A model generated the notes under the pieces. The model was not told where the DNA came from. It ran no database searches and saw only the letters and a list, made by a program, of their open reading frames with translations. From positions 4,201 to 68,200 of the forward strand of contig MGWO01000003.1 of assembly GCA_001801025.1 (NCBI GenBank): 64,000 nt of DNA, read 5' to 3'. Positions 49,423 through 59,468 of this stretch are shown piece after piece; the first letter of the stretch is position 1; every line of letters starts with the position of its first letter. Source of the stretch: Gallionellales bacterium GWA2_54_124 (GTDB taxonomy: Bacteria; Pseudomonadota; Gammaproteobacteria; Burkholderiales; Gallionellaceae). The position numbers were made by a program, and so were the translations under genes.

Positions 49423-50496
49423 TTAAGCAGAGCCGATTTTAGCACGCACGAGTGCGTCACTGGTGACCAACAACTCACCGCACTTCTGGCAAACCTGCTG
49501 CGGCGTGATAGCCAGCTGGCAGGGCGGCATATCGGCTTTTGATTCGAGTCTCGGGCAGTCCCGTTTAAAACAGGGCGAGCAATACAATCCGCTGGTGATA
49601 TGCAAACAGGATTTACCGAGGATGCCGCTGTATTCCGGCGCTGTCGGACCATGCAGCATGATGCCGGGAATATCGAGCACCGTTGCAAGATGCCCGATGC
49701 CGCTTTCAACGCTGACAAACCCTTGTGCATGCAACAGTACGCTCATCAATTCAGTCAGCGACAACTTCGGCAATACCTGCACCAGCTCGCCGCCTGCCTG
49801 CTGCAACCGCTGCGCGCGCCGATGTTCTGCTTCGTTTCCCCACGGCAGCAGACAATGAATGCCCTGCCGGGTCAGCAAACCGACCAGTTCAAGCCAAGAC
49901 GACTCCGGCCAGTATTTACTGTTCCACGTCGTGCCGTGCAACAGCACAATGGATGGCTTAACGCATCCTTCTACGCTCGCGGGCCGCGACATCTGATTTT
50001 GACGAAAAACAGCCAGACCGTAATCCGCAGCTTGCGAGATGTCGGCGCCAAACAACTGCGCGACAAGTTGCCTGTTTTTATCGACAATATGCAAGCCGGA
50101 TGCAACCCTGGCGGTCTTCTGATAGCACTTTGCGGCCAGCGATTCGCGCGCACTCTCCGCATCAAATCCGTAGATCGTGACACCTGCCAGCCGCGCCAGC
50201 AACGCGCTTTTTAGCAAACCCTGCGCATCGAGTACCAGATCGTACTGTTCAGCTCTAAGCTGTCGCTTCAAGCCGCGCAACAACTTGGGCAGCCTCCACC
50301 ACTGCTTTTTATGACTGCGCAACGGCACCGTAATCACTTTATCGACCGCCGCGTGCCAGCTCACCATCTCGGCAAAAGCGGGTTCCACCAGCCAGTGTAT
50401 TTCCGCATCGGGCAAGCGGCGGCGCAAGTCACTGATGGCCGGAAACAGATGCAGTATATCGCCGAGCGACGACAACCTGACGACGAGAATTTTCAT
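49423..50496 (-). CDS. waaC: Lipopolysaccharide heptosyltransferase I
   Basis: A 357-residue GT9 enzyme that adds the first L-glycero-D-manno-heptose to Kdo. It begins MKILVVRLSSLGDILHLFPA, has VLDAQGLLKSALLARL and IVLLHGTTWNSKYWPE, and the donor site FVSVESGIGHLATVLDIPG. A Cys-rich C-terminus (YCSPCFKRDCP, VCQKCG) is longer than in E. coli WaaC. It is placed between rfbC and the wbpL-like gene, inside what is otherwise an O-antigen cluster. Confidence 0.9.
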   Translation of the reverse strand: MKILVVRLSSLGDILHLFPAISDLRRRLPDAEIHWLVEPAFAEMVSWHAAVDKVITVPLRSHKKQWWRLPKLLRGLKRQLRAEQYDLVLDAQGLLKSALLARLAGVTIYGFDAESARESLAAKCYQKTARVASGLHIVDKNRQLVAQLFGADISQAADYGLAVFRQNQMSRPASVEGCVKPSIVLLHGTTWNSKYWPESSWLELVGLLTRQGIHCLLPWGNEAEHRRAQRLQQAGGELVQVLPKLSLTELMSVLLHAQGFVSVESGIGHLATVLDIPGIMLHGPTAPEYSGILGKSCLHITSGLYCSPCFKRDCPRLESKADMPPCQLAITPQQVCQKCGELLVTSDALVRAKIGSA

Positions 50497-50527
50497 ATAG
50501 CGCACGCCAAAGTAGCGTTAATCGTTT

Positions 50528-51073
50528 TCACTCGAACAGCTCAGCTCCGGCGAGCGATTTTCCCTGCAAATCCTTAGCAGACAACGCAGGCGGCGCTTGC
50601 AACTGCCAGTCGATCGCGAGTTCAGGATCATTCCAGACAATACTGCGTTCAAACTCCGGATACCAGTAATCGGTGGTCTTGTAGAGAAATTCCGCCGTGT
50701 CTGATATCACGACAAAGCCATGCGCAAAGCCTTCGGGAATCCAGAACATGCGTTTGTTCTCCGCCGACAATTCCAGCGCGACGTGCTGCCCGAAGGTGGG
50801 CGAGTTCTTGCGGATATCCACTGCGACATCCAGCACCGCGCCCTGCACTACGCGCACCAGCTTGGCTTGCGGGTGTTGAATCTGATAATGCAGACCGCGC
50901 AACACGCCCTTAACAGAACGGGAATGATTATCCTGCACGAAATCCGCGTCGCACCCGGTCAATTCAGCAAACTTTTGCCGATTGAAGCTCTCATAAAAAA
51001 AACCCCGATCGTCGCCGAACACCTTGGGTTCAATGATCAGCAGATCGGGAATACTGGTTTGAATCGCTTTCAT
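50528..51073 (-). CDS. rfbC: dTDP-4-dehydrorhamnose 3,5-epimerase
   Basis: A 181-residue cupin-fold epimerase, third step to dTDP-L-rhamnose. Family marks are [33 protein letters not shown] (catalytic His), [18 protein letters not shown] and [13 protein letters not shown]. The ATG at 51073 overlaps the rfbA stop as ATGA; the longer frame inside rfbA is a shadow. Last of the four-gene rfbBDAC set. Confidence 0.96.
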   Translation of the reverse strand: MKAIQTSIPDLLIIEPKVFGDDRGFFYESFNRQKFAELTGCDADFVQDNHSRSVKGVLRGLHYQIQHPQAKLVRVVQGAVLDVAVDIRKNSPTFGQHVALELSAENKRMFWIPEGFAHGFVVISDTAEFLYKTTDYWYPEFERSIVWNDPELAIDWQLQAPPALSAKDLQGKSLAGAELFE

Positions 51074-51957
51074 GCAGGTCCCTTTTCCCTCAACACCTGC
51101 ATCAGATAGGCGCCGTAACCGCTCTTGATCAAGGGAGCAGCCAGTTTTTCCAGTTGTGCGGCATCGATAAAGCCGTTGCTGTAGGCAATTTCCTCCGGAC
51201 AGGCGATTTTCAATCCCTGACGATGTTCGATGGTCTGGATGAACTGACTCGCGTCGAGCAAGGATTCGTGCGTCCCCGTATCCAGCCAAGCAAAGCCGCG
51301 TCCCATCGTTTCGACCGCCAAACGGTTTTGCTCCAGATAGATGCGATTTACATCGGTGATTTCCAGCTCGCCGCGCGGCGAAGGTTTCAAGTTCGCTGCG
51401 ATATCCAGCACGTCATTATCGTAAAAATACAGCCCGGTGACCGCGTAATTGGATTTTGGCACCAGCGGCTTTTCTTCCAGCGAGACCGCACGCCCCGCCT
51501 TGTCGAACTCGACCACGCCATAGCGTTCAGGATCTCGTACATGATAGGCAAAGACCGAGGCGCCTTCCTTGCGCTGTGCGGCATTGCGCAATTGAGTCTG
51601 AAAATCGTGACCGTAAAAAATATTGTCGCCCAGCACCAGTGCGGATGGATCATTGCCGATAAAGTCGCGGCCGATGATAAAGGCCTGCGCCAGTCCGTCC
51701 GGTGTAGGTTGTACTGCGTATTGCAGATTCAACCCCCAGCTGCTGCCATCGCCCAGCAACTGTTGAAAACGCGGCGTGTCCTGCGGCGTCGAAATGATCA
51801 GAATGTCGCGTATCCCGGCAAGCATCAAGGTCGAGAGCGGATAGTAAATCATGGGCTTGTCGTATACCGGCAGTAATTGCTTTGAAACGGCCAGCGTCAC
51901 CGGATGCAGACGCGTGCCCGAACCGCCGGCTAAGATGATACCTTTGCGTTGCGTCAT
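51070..51957 (-). CDS. rfbA: Glucose-1-phosphate thymidylyltransferase
   Basis: A 295-residue enzyme that makes dTDP-glucose from dTTP and glucose-1-phosphate, the committed entry to dTDP-L-rhamnose. The nucleotidyltransferase signature is [20 protein letters not shown], then [16 protein letters not shown], with [11 protein letters not shown] and [19 protein letters not shown]. Full length. It starts one base after rfbD. Confidence 0.97.
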   Translation of the reverse strand: MTQRKGIILAGGSGTRLHPVTLAVSKQLLPVYDKPMIYYPLSTLMLAGIRDILIISTPQDTPRFQQLLGDGSSWGLNLQYAVQPTPDGLAQAFIIGRDFIGNDPSALVLGDNIFYGHDFQTQLRNAAQRKEGASVFAYHVRDPERYGVVEFDKAGRAVSLEEKPLVPKSNYAVTGLYFYDNDVLDIAANLKPSPRGELEITDVNRIYLEQNRLAVETMGRGFAWLDTGTHESLLDASQFIQTIEHRQGLKIACPEEIAYSNGFIDAAQLEKLAAPLIKSGYGAYLMQVLREKGPA

Positions 51958-51958
51958 A

Positions 51959-52837
51959 TTATTTCTCCAAAATTTCGGTCAGCATTCTTGTCACGCCCAC
52001 CTGCCAGTGCGGCAAATGCAAGCCAAAAGCACTCGTTAACTTGCCAGTACTCAGGCGAGAGTTGTGCGGTCGCGTTGCCGCCGTGGGGAACGCGCTGGTC
52101 GGCACGGCTTCAATCGTAGCGACCTTAAGCGGCACGCCGGCCTGCCTTGCAAAGGCCAGCACAAAACTGGCATAGCCGTGCCACGAAGTTTCACCACTGG
52201 CAACCAGATGATAAAGCCCGGAAACATCAGGGTTCATCAGGGCTGTGCGTATCGCATGGGCGGTGACGTCGCTTAGCAATTCGGCACCGGTCGGCGCACC
52301 CATCTGATCGTCGATCACCTTCATGCTTTCACGTTCCTGACCTAAGCGCAGCATGGTTTTGGCAAAATTTCCGCCGCGCGCACCGTAAACCCAGCTGGTG
52401 CGAAAAATCAGATGTTTGCAACCCGATTGCTGTATGAGCTGCTCGCCCTCCAGCTTGCTGGCGCCATAGCCGCTCAAAGGTCCGGTCAGATCCGTTTCCA
52501 GCCAGGGCTCATCGCCACTGCCGTCGAACACGTAGTCGGTGGAATAGTGAACCAGCCAGACACCCAAGCGCTTGGCCTCAGCGGCCAGCACGCCCGGCGC
52601 CAGAGCGTTAATGGTACGCGCAAGCTCAGGTTCGCTCTCTGCACGGTCCACAGCAGTATGCGCGGCTGCATTGACAATCACGTCGGGCGCAATTTCCCGC
52701 ACCGTTTTAGCCAGACTTTCAAGGTCGGTAAAGTCAGCGCTGTCAGAACCCAGTGCGATCACCTCACCCAAGGGGGCGAGACTGCGCTGCAACTCCCAGC
52801 CGACCTGACCGTTTTTACCTAAAAGAAGAATTTTCAT
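51959..52837 (-). CDS. rfbD: dTDP-4-dehydrorhamnose reductase
   Basis: A 292-residue extended SDR that makes dTDP-L-rhamnose with NAD(P)H. It has [44 protein letters not shown] and [10 protein letters not shown] (YxxxK). The ATG at 52837 is the standard N-terminus. The 37-base spacer after rfbB again has a short-period pattern (GTAAGTGGTAAG on the minus strand). Confidence 0.96.
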   Translation of the reverse strand: MKILLLGKNGQVGWELQRSLAPLGEVIALGSDSADFTDLESLAKTVREIAPDVIVNAAAHTAVDRAESEPELARTINALAPGVLAAEAKRLGVWLVHYSTDYVFDGSGDEPWLETDLTGPLSGYGASKLEGEQLIQQSGCKHLIFRTSWVYGARGGNFAKTMLRLGQERESMKVIDDQMGAPTGAELLSDVTAHAIRTALMNPDVSGLYHLVASGETSWHGYASFVLAFARQAGVPLKVATIEAVPTSAFPTAATRPHNSRLSTGKLTSAFGLHLPHWQVGVTRMLTEILEK

Positions 52838-52874
52838 CTGACTTGACCGTGTTTGTCTTACCACTTACGACTTC

Positions 52875-53933
52875 CTACTCCCCGTATTGCTTCTCGACCC
52901 ACTGGCGGTAATTTCCCGACAGCACGTTGTTTACCCAGCCCTGATTGTCCAAATACCATTGCACCGTCTTACGGATGCCGGTTTCAAAGGTTTCAGCCGG
53001 CTTCCAGCCCAGTTCGCGCTCAATTTTGCGCGCATCGATCGCATAGCGGCGGTCGTGCCCGGGACGATCCGTCACAAAAGTGATTTGTTCGGCATATGAC
53101 TTACCTGCGCTAGAGGGACGCAGTTCGTCCAACAGGTCGCAGACAGTATGCACGATGTCGAGATTAGCTTTTTCGTTCCAGCCGCCGACGTTGTACACCT
53201 CGCCCAGACGGCCCTTTTCCAGCACGCAGCGGATCGCGCTGCAATGATCCTTGACGTACAGCCAGTCGCGGATCTGCTGTCCATCGCCGTACACTGGCAG
53301 CGCTTTTCCGGCCAGCGCATTAACGATCAGCAGCGGAATCAATTTTTCGGGGAAATGATACGGTCCGTAGTTGTTTGAACAATTGGTCGTCAGTACCGGC
53401 AGACCGTAGGTGTGGTGATAGGCGCGCACCAGATGGTCGCTGGCCGCCTTGCTGGCCGAATAGGGGCTATTGGGCTCATAGCGGTGCAATTCCGTAAAGG
53501 CGGGTTCATCCTTCACCAGCGAACCATAGACTTCATCGGTGGACACATGCAAAAATCGGAAGGCGGATTTTTCGGCATCTGGCAAGGCGCCCCAGTAGGC
53601 GCGCACGGCTTCGAGCAAATGAAACGTGCCGACAATATTGGTCTGAATGAAATCCTCCGGGCCGTGTATCGAACGATCCACATGGCTTTCCGCCGCAAAG
53701 TTGATCACCGCGCGGGGACGATGTTCGGCCAGCAAACGCGCAACCAACTCTGCATCGCCGATGTCGCCCTGCACGAAGCTGTGGCGCGGATTGTCACTCA
53801 ACGAGGCCAGATTCTCCAGATTTCCCGCATAGGTGAGCTTATCCAGACTCAACACCGGCTCATCGTGCAGCGCGCACCAGTCCAGCACAAAATTTGATCC
53901 GATAAATCCCGCACTGCCGGTTACTAAAATCAT
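52875..53933 (-). CDS. rfbB: dTDP-glucose 4,6-dehydratase
   Basis: A 352-residue SDR that converts dTDP-glucose to dTDP-4-keto-6-deoxyglucose. It has [45 protein letters not shown] (catalytic Thr-Asp-Glu) and [20 protein letters not shown]. It is the first gene of the rfbB-D-A-C set, 25 bases after the wbjF-like gene. Confidence 0.97.
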   Translation of the reverse strand: MILVTGSAGFIGSNFVLDWCALHDEPVLSLDKLTYAGNLENLASLSDNPRHSFVQGDIGDAELVARLLAEHRPRAVINFAAESHVDRSIHGPEDFIQTNIVGTFHLLEAVRAYWGALPDAEKSAFRFLHVSTDEVYGSLVKDEPAFTELHRYEPNSPYSASKAASDHLVRAYHHTYGLPVLTTNCSNNYGPYHFPEKLIPLLIVNALAGKALPVYGDGQQIRDWLYVKDHCSAIRCVLEKGRLGEVYNVGGWNEKANLDIVHTVCDLLDELRPSSAGKSYAEQITFVTDRPGHDRRYAIDARKIERELGWKPAETFETGIRKTVQWYLDNQGWVNNVLSGNYRQWVEKQYGE

Positions 53934-53958
53934 AGGTCTGTTTTCTTACAACGGTTAG

Positions 53959-54891
53959 TTATGGGTTTCCCACCGTGAGCTGCAATCCCTGCTGCGGGGT
54001 ATATGGAGGCGTCCAGCCGAGTTCACGGCGGATTTTATCACTATCTACCCGGAGCGAACCTAACAGTCTCTCAACCTGATCAGCTTTACCGGTCAATCGC
54101 CCCGCCAGCTTCAACAAAGCCTGAGGGCAGGGTAGCAGGCGCGCCGGATGACCCATTGCGTCACCCAACTCGCGCAACAGCTCAGGTGTCGACACATCAT
54201 CGCCGTCGCTCACCAGATAAGTCTGCCCTGCAGCAGCTGGGTGCGTCGCGCACAGAATTAAGGCGTCCACCAGATTTCCGACATAAATCAGGCTGCGCCG
54301 ATTACCGACCGACGCAAGCGGTAGCGGAATACCAAGGGCTAACACTTTAAGCATTTGCGCAAAATTTCCTTTCACGCCCGCCCCATAAACCAGAGGCGGA
54401 CGGACGATTACCACCTCTAAACCTGTTTCTGCGGCAACGCGATGCAATGCCTGCTCGGCCTCATATTTTGAAACGCCATAGGGGTCTTGCGGGACAGGCG
54501 CATCCAATTCGGAGAATTTCCTGACACCCTCTGTCGCTTCACCGTTAACTTTAATAGAGCTGACATACACCAATCGCTTAACACCTGCGCGCGCTGCCTG
54601 CCGTGCCAGATTTTCAGTGCCCGCAACGTTTACCCGGCGAAATTCTGCCGAAGGATTACTCGCTTTATCGGTCATGACATGGACACGAGCCGCAAGGTGA
54701 ATCACCACTACTATATCCCGCAGAGCATCTGTCCAATCCGTTTTATCATCTATTGCCCCCACTCTTACAACATCGCTGCCAGAAAAATTTTCCGTTCGTA
54801 CTGCAGCACGGACAGTCAATCGACTCGCTCGCAGTTCAGAGCAAAGCACATTTCCTACGAAACCATTGGCTCCAGTAACTAAAATTTTCAT
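53959..54891 (-). CDS. WbjF/WbpV-like nucleotide-sugar 4-ketoreductase (NAD-dependent epimerase family)
   Basis: A 310-residue extended SDR: MKILVTGANGFVGNVLCSEL, VVIHLAARVHV, LVYVSSIKVNGE and YGVSKYEAEQAL. Close relatives in O-antigen clusters (WbjF, WbpV) reduce the UDP-4-keto-6-deoxy-HexNAc made by WbpM to UDP-D-FucNAc or UDP-D-QuiNAc. That fits the wbpL/wbpM-like genes on the same strand. Which epimer is formed is unknown. The ATG at 54891 matches the family; the longer frame is unlikely. Confidence 0.8.
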   Translation of the reverse strand: MKILVTGANGFVGNVLCSELRASRLTVRAAVRTENFSGSDVVRVGAIDDKTDWTDALRDIVVVIHLAARVHVMTDKASNPSAEFRRVNVAGTENLARQAARAGVKRLVYVSSIKVNGEATEGVRKFSELDAPVPQDPYGVSKYEAEQALHRVAAETGLEVVIVRPPLVYGAGVKGNFAQMLKVLALGIPLPLASVGNRRSLIYVGNLVDALILCATHPAAAGQTYLVSDGDDVSTPELLRELGDAMGHPARLLPCPQALLKLAGRLTGKADQVERLLGSLRVDSDKIRRELGWTPPYTPQQGLQLTVGNP

Positions 54892-54948
54892 ATTTTTCAG
54901 GCCAGTATGTATCGGAAAATAACTCAAAAAACATAAATTAACCAAAAC

Positions 54949-56181
54949 TCAACGTTGCTTATTTGTTTTTGCGAGTTCAGTAAACCAATCCTCTAGTTTG
55001 TTCATAAGCAGCTCTCGACTAAATTCCTTTTTTGCATAAGAACGGCCGTTATTACCGAGCAACTGTCGCTCTTCTTTACTCATTTTTACAAGTTCTAAAA
55101 CCGCTTTAGCCAGCCCGCTACCATCACCTGACGGACAAACCAAGCCCGCATTTGCATGACGAATAACTGCCGCGCCCTCGCCATCCAACATACCCAACAA
55201 AGGAATGCCAGCCATCAAATAAGACTGTACTTTCCCGGGTATCGTCAAAGCAAAAACAGGATCCCGTTTCAGAGAAACCAGCAGCACATCCGCATGAGCA
55301 TAAAACGAGGGCATGCGCTCGACGTCAAAGCGTCCCAATAACAAAAAACAATCCGTCAAACCTCGCTTTGACACTTCACTACGCAACCAATCTGTCATTC
55401 GACCATCGCCCACGATAAGCCACCGGATAGCTGGATTGTGCTTTAAACTCTCCGCAGCATCCAGCACCGCAGGAAAATCTTGTGCCTCACCCACATTGCC
55501 TGCGAACAGCACATTGAAGCACCCTTCCTGCACAGGCACTTCTGCGGCTGGCATTAATCCATTATTGTTAAAGACGTCCTCTGCCCAACTTGGGAAATAC
55601 CGAATTTTACTAATATCGGTGCAATATCTGGCGATGCATTCTATAAAACCTTGCGATTGCCCCAACACCAGTTCACATCGATTGTAAATAAATCCGACCA
55701 TGTGACCAATTACAGCCAATATTTTAGCTGAGCGCACAGCACCTATGGCAGCCAGCGTTTCCGGCCACAAATCCAGCGCCCAGAAAACCACGGGGGCACG
55801 TTTTAACCGCCCCATCATCACGGCAGGCAATCCGACGGTAGCAGGTGAGGGTTCGTATGTGAAAATCACATCAAACTGCTTTCCACGCAACAACCAAGGA
55901 CCCAAAAGGCACGCGCCAATTACAAAACTCAGGTAATTTAACATCAGACGCAGTGAACCGTTGCCGCGTGCAAGCATTGGAACGCGGCAGACGCTAGCAC
56001 CTGCAAAACGGTTAAATGAGATGCGATCCTTAACAAACTCGTCGAAAATTTTTCCTGACGGATAATTAGGAATACCTGTCAACACGGTTACGTCGTGCCC
56101 ACGCAGCACCAGTTCCTGAGTCAAATCATTCACCCGGAAATTTTCAGGCCAGAAGTACTGGCTGACAATCAGAATTTTCAC
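54949..56181 (-). CDS. wbuB: WbuB/WbjE-like glycosyltransferase, probable L-FucNAc transferase
   Basis: A GT4 enzyme of about 410 residues beginning KILIVSQYFWPENFRVNDL, the hallmark of WbuB proteins encoded beside fnlABC. It contains FWALDLWPETLAAIGAV, VLFAGNVGEAQDFPAVLDA and the EX7E-like FALTIPGKVQSYLMAGIPLLG. It should add L-FucNAc to the undecaprenyl-linked first sugar. The start chosen is GTG at 56181, which gives the family N-terminus; another GTG at 56205 would overlap fnlC by 19 bases. Confidence 0.85.
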   Translation of the reverse strand: MKILIVSQYFWPENFRVNDLTQELVLRGHDVTVLTGIPNYPSGKIFDEFVKDRISFNRFAGASVCRVPMLARGNGSLRLMLNYLSFVIGACLLGPWLLRGKQFDVIFTYEPSPATVGLPAVMMGRLKRAPVVFWALDLWPETLAAIGAVRSAKILAVIGHMVGFIYNRCELVLGQSQGFIECIARYCTDISKIRYFPSWAEDVFNNNGLMPAAEVPVQEGCFNVLFAGNVGEAQDFPAVLDAAESLKHNPAIRWLIVGDGRMTDWLRSEVSKRGLTDCFLLLGRFDVERMPSFYAHADVLLVSLKRDPVFALTIPGKVQSYLMAGIPLLGMLDGEGAAVIRHANAGLVCPSGDGSGLAKAVLELVKMSKEERQLLGNNGRSYAKKEFSRELLMNKLEDWFTELAKTNKQR

Positions 56182-56186
56182 AACGT

Positions 56187-57332
56187 TCAGGTGTATTTTT
56201 TCCACACCACACGGTTCACATAATCCGTATAGCTGTGAATAATCCGCACCACCTTGTCGGACACGTTGGGCATACTATAATCCGCCACCAAATTTAGCCC
56301 ACGGACAGCCCCGCGCGGCTGATCTGCCAGAATGGACAACCCCTGCCGAACACGATCAATCTCAAGCCCCACCATCATGACAGCAGCCTCCTCCATCCCT
56401 TCAGGGCGCTCATGCGCCTCGCGCAGATTGAGCGCCGGGAAATTGAGTATCGATGATTCCTCATTGATCGTTCCGCTATCAGATAGCGAAGCACGAGCCG
56501 AGAGTTGCAGCTTCACATAGTCGTGAAAGCCTAACGGCTTCAACAACCGCACTTGCGAATGAAACGTTGAATTCGTCGCATCTATCCGCTTCTGAGTTCT
56601 CGGGTGCGTTGAGACGATCACCGGCAAATTATACTCTTCAGCAATCGCGTTCAAAATCTCCACCAGCTTAGCAAAGGTCTTCGGCGACTCAATATTTTCT
56701 TCCCGGTGCGCACTGACGACGTAATATCCGCCTTCCTCAAGCCCAAGCCTTGTGAGTATATCCGAGGCGTCAATTCGGGACCGATAGTGAGTCAACACTT
56801 CGAACATCGGGCTGCCAGTCTTAATCACTAAATCAGGCGGCAATCCCTCCCGCAGCAAGTAATCCCTCGCAATAGTACTATAGGTCAAGTTGACATCTGC
56901 CGTATGGTCGACAATGCGCCGATTGGTCTCTTCAGGCACACGCATATCAAAACAGCGATTTCCTGCTTCCATATGGAAAATCGGGATTTTTCTTCGTTTC
57001 GCGGGAATTACCGACAGACAGCTATTGGTATCGCCCAAAACCAACATCGCCTCAGGCAGAACCTCTTCTAGCACCTGATCCACTGCGATAATAAGATTCC
57101 CGATAGTATGTGCAGCGCCGGTACTGTTCGAGGCACTATTCAAAAAATAATCCGGCTTGCGCACCCCAAGATCATCAAAAAAAACCTGATTCAATTCGTA
57201 GTCGTAATTTTGTCCGGTGTGTACCAGTATGTGCTCACAATACTCGTCCAGACGCGCCAGTACGCGTGACAGACGAATAATTTCAGGTCGCGTACCTACA
57301 ACAGACATGACTTTCAGTTTTTTCATGTTCAT
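56187..57332 (-). CDS. fnlC: UDP-N-acetyl-sugar 2-epimerase, WecB-like (FnlC/WbjD)
   Basis: A 381-residue non-hydrolysing 2-epimerase: VVGTRPEIIRLSRVLARL, LVLGDTNSCLSV, FHMEAGNRCFDMRVPEETNR and SAHREENIES. With fnlA and fnlB upstream it performs the last step to UDP-L-FucNAc (C-2 epimerisation of UDP-L-PneNAc) and is not a ManNAc epimerase. Its ATG overlaps the fnlB stop as ATGA. Confidence 0.92.
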   Translation of the reverse strand: MNMKKLKVMSVVGTRPEIIRLSRVLARLDEYCEHILVHTGQNYDYELNQVFFDDLGVRKPDYFLNSASNSTGAAHTIGNLIIAVDQVLEEVLPEAMLVLGDTNSCLSVIPAKRRKIPIFHMEAGNRCFDMRVPEETNRRIVDHTADVNLTYSTIARDYLLREGLPPDLVIKTGSPMFEVLTHYRSRIDASDILTRLGLEEGGYYVVSAHREENIESPKTFAKLVEILNAIAEEYNLPVIVSTHPRTQKRIDATNSTFHSQVRLLKPLGFHDYVKLQLSARASLSDSGTINEESSILNFPALNLREAHERPEGMEEAAVMMVGLEIDRVRQGLSILADQPRGAVRGLNLVADYSMPNVSDKVVRIIHSYTDYVNRVVWKKYT

Positions 57333-58432
57333 ACCTTGTGTGTAATCGTATCCGGATACTGGCGATCGAATATTTCATTCGCCCAGAGCATAACAATCAT
57401 TTCGTTATCTCCAATATTGGTGATGTCATGAGACCATCCCGGGACCGTCTCAACCACCTCTGGCTTCTCACCGTCCGTGAACAGTTCGTAAACATCACCC
57501 GTTACCACATGGCGAAATCCGAAACGCGCCCGACCTTGAACGACCAGAAATTTTTCATTCTTGGTATGGTGATAATGTCCGCCACGGGTGATACCCGGAT
57601 GTGCGGTAAAAAATGAAAACTGGCCCGAATCACGTGTTTTGAGCATTTCTACAAACCGACCACGCTGATCCGCATGCGAAATCAATTCATAAGAAAACTG
57701 TTCAGGTCGCAAGAAGCTCAGATAGGTTGAGTACAACGCCCTCGTGAGTCCGTCGCCAACCGCCTCCGTCACCATCGATTCGCGGCTAGCTTTAAACAGT
57801 CTGATTTGAACAGCCAGTTCACCCACCGTAATCGTATAAACCGGCAAGACTTCAGGACGCAGAATGCCAGCCGGTTGTGTCTCCAGCAATCGCAGAAAGT
57901 CCTGAATCACATCATCCACATAGACCAGACGCACCTGCGCCGCAGGATCATTGATTTGAACTGGCAAGTCGTTGGCAATATTGTGACAAAACGTAGCAAC
58001 GGCTGAGTTGTAATTAGGCCGGCTCCACTTGCCAAAGACATTCGGCAAACGGTACAGATAGATAGGAGATCCCGTATCTTTTTCAAGTGCTATCAACGCC
58101 TGCTCGGCATTAAGTTTGCTCACCCCGTAAGGATTATCAACTTCAGCCTGTATCGAAGAGGTGTACAAAACCGGGATTTTCCGCCCACTTTTGCCAATCA
58201 CATCACAAAGTTGTTCAGTCAACCCTGTATTACCTTCGGCAAACTCCGATACATCCTTGGGCCGATTAATACCAGCGAGGTGAAATACAAAATCCACGCT
58301 ATTGATTGCAGCAGTTAGATCATCCGGTTTCATATCCCGCGTAAATGCGACAAACTCCACACCTTGCTCGCGAAGATGGACAAGCAAATTCTTGCCGATG
58401 AATCCATTAGCCCCCGTCACTAGGACTCTCAC
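57329..58432 (-). CDS. fnlB: UDP-2-acetamido-2,6-dideoxy-hexos-4-ulose reductase (FnlB/WbjC)
   Basis: A 367-residue two-domain protein. The N-terminal SDR (RVLVTGANGFIGKNLLVHL, VDFVFHLAGINRP, YGVSKLNAEQAL) reduces the 4-keto intermediate, and the C-terminal cupin (about 255-365; HPGITRGGHYHHTKNEKFLV) is the epimerase-like domain typical of FnlB/WbjC/CapF. Start is GTG at 58432, overlapping the fnlA stop by one base. Second step to UDP-L-FucNAc. Confidence 0.92.
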   Translation of the reverse strand: MRVLVTGANGFIGKNLLVHLREQGVEFVAFTRDMKPDDLTAAINSVDFVFHLAGINRPKDVSEFAEGNTGLTEQLCDVIGKSGRKIPVLYTSSIQAEVDNPYGVSKLNAEQALIALEKDTGSPIYLYRLPNVFGKWSRPNYNSAVATFCHNIANDLPVQINDPAAQVRLVYVDDVIQDFLRLLETQPAGILRPEVLPVYTITVGELAVQIRLFKASRESMVTEAVGDGLTRALYSTYLSFLRPEQFSYELISHADQRGRFVEMLKTRDSGQFSFFTAHPGITRGGHYHHTKNEKFLVVQGRARFGFRHVVTGDVYELFTDGEKPEVVETVPGWSHDITNIGDNEMIVMLWANEIFDRQYPDTITHKV

Positions 58433-59466
58433 TACGCTTCCGCCTGCGCAGTTTCACCACGTGCAATCGCCTGCATGAAGGGCAGTTTCATCAACAGTGC
58501 CTTCATCCCCTCGACATCCAGACGAATTGTGTTGTGCGAGTTGTAATCCACCGCCTCGGAAATCTGCACTTCACCCTGCTCGACAAACTTGCCATAGTTC
58601 AAGTCGCGAAGATCGGGTGGAATTCGATAATACCCACCCAGATCCTGTGCCGCCACACGCTCCTCGCGACTGAGCAATGCCTCGTACAGCTTCTCACCAT
58701 GCCGTGTTCCAATGATTTTTACTTCGTGCCCCGGTTTGCCCATGAGCTGCAGCAGCGCCTGTGTCAGAATCTCGATGGTCGCTGCAGGCGCTTTCTGAAC
58801 AAAGATATCACCATTTCTGCCATGCTCGAAGGCGTACAACACTAAATCCACTGCATCATCAAGCGTCATCATGAAGCGCGTCATGGCAGGATCCGTGATC
58901 GAGATAGCTTTACCGGCCAGAACCTGTTCTACAAATAGAGGGATCACCGAGCCGCGCGAAGCCATCACATTGCCGTAACGCGTACCGCAAATCACCGTTT
59001 CGCAGTGCTCCAGGTTACGCGAGGCAGCCACCATAACTTTTTCCATCATCGCCTTGGAAATTCCCATGGCATTGATCGGATATACCGCCTTGTCCGTGCT
59101 CAGACACACAACGCGCTTCAAGCCATTTGAGATAGCTGCTTCAAGCACATTCTCCGTGCCCATCACATTGGTACGTACCGCCTCCATCGGATAGAACTCA
59201 CAGGACGGAACCTGCTTGAGTGCCGCCGCATGGAAACAAAAATCAACACCACGAAAAGCCTGAGCAAGGCTGCGCTGATCCCTCACATCGCCGATATAAA
59301 ACTTCAGCTTGGGATTGTTATACCGCTTGCGCATGTCATCCTGCTTCTTCTCATCACGACTGAAGATGCGAATCTCTGAAATACCGGTATGGAGAAAGCG
59401 ATTGAGAACCGCATTACCGAATGACCCCGTACCGCCTGTAATTATTAATTTTTTGTTTTCAAACAT
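58432..59466 (-). CDS. fnlA: UDP-GlcNAc 4,6-dehydratase/5-epimerase (FnlA/WbjB)
   Basis: A 344-residue soluble SDR: KLIITGGTGSFGNAVLNRFL, IFSRDEKKQDDMRKRY, FHAAALKQVPSCEFYPMEA and STDKAVYPINAMGISKAMME, with Met replacing the catalytic Tyr as in this group. It starts UDP-L-FucNAc synthesis by making the UDP-6-deoxy-4-keto-hexose with C-5 inversion. The ATG at 59466 is preceded by the stop of the GT4 gene two bases earlier; the longer frame into that gene is excluded. Confidence 0.94.
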   Translation of the reverse strand: MFENKKLIITGGTGSFGNAVLNRFLHTGISEIRIFSRDEKKQDDMRKRYNNPKLKFYIGDVRDQRSLAQAFRGVDFCFHAAALKQVPSCEFYPMEAVRTNVMGTENVLEAAISNGLKRVVCLSTDKAVYPINAMGISKAMMEKVMVAASRNLEHCETVICGTRYGNVMASRGSVIPLFVEQVLAGKAISITDPAMTRFMMTLDDAVDLVLYAFEHGRNGDIFVQKAPAATIEILTQALLQLMGKPGHEVKIIGTRHGEKLYEALLSREERVAAQDLGGYYRIPPDLRDLNYGKFVEQGEVQISEAVDYNSHNTIRLDVEGMKALLMKLPFMQAIARGETAQAEA

Positions 59467-59468
59467 GT

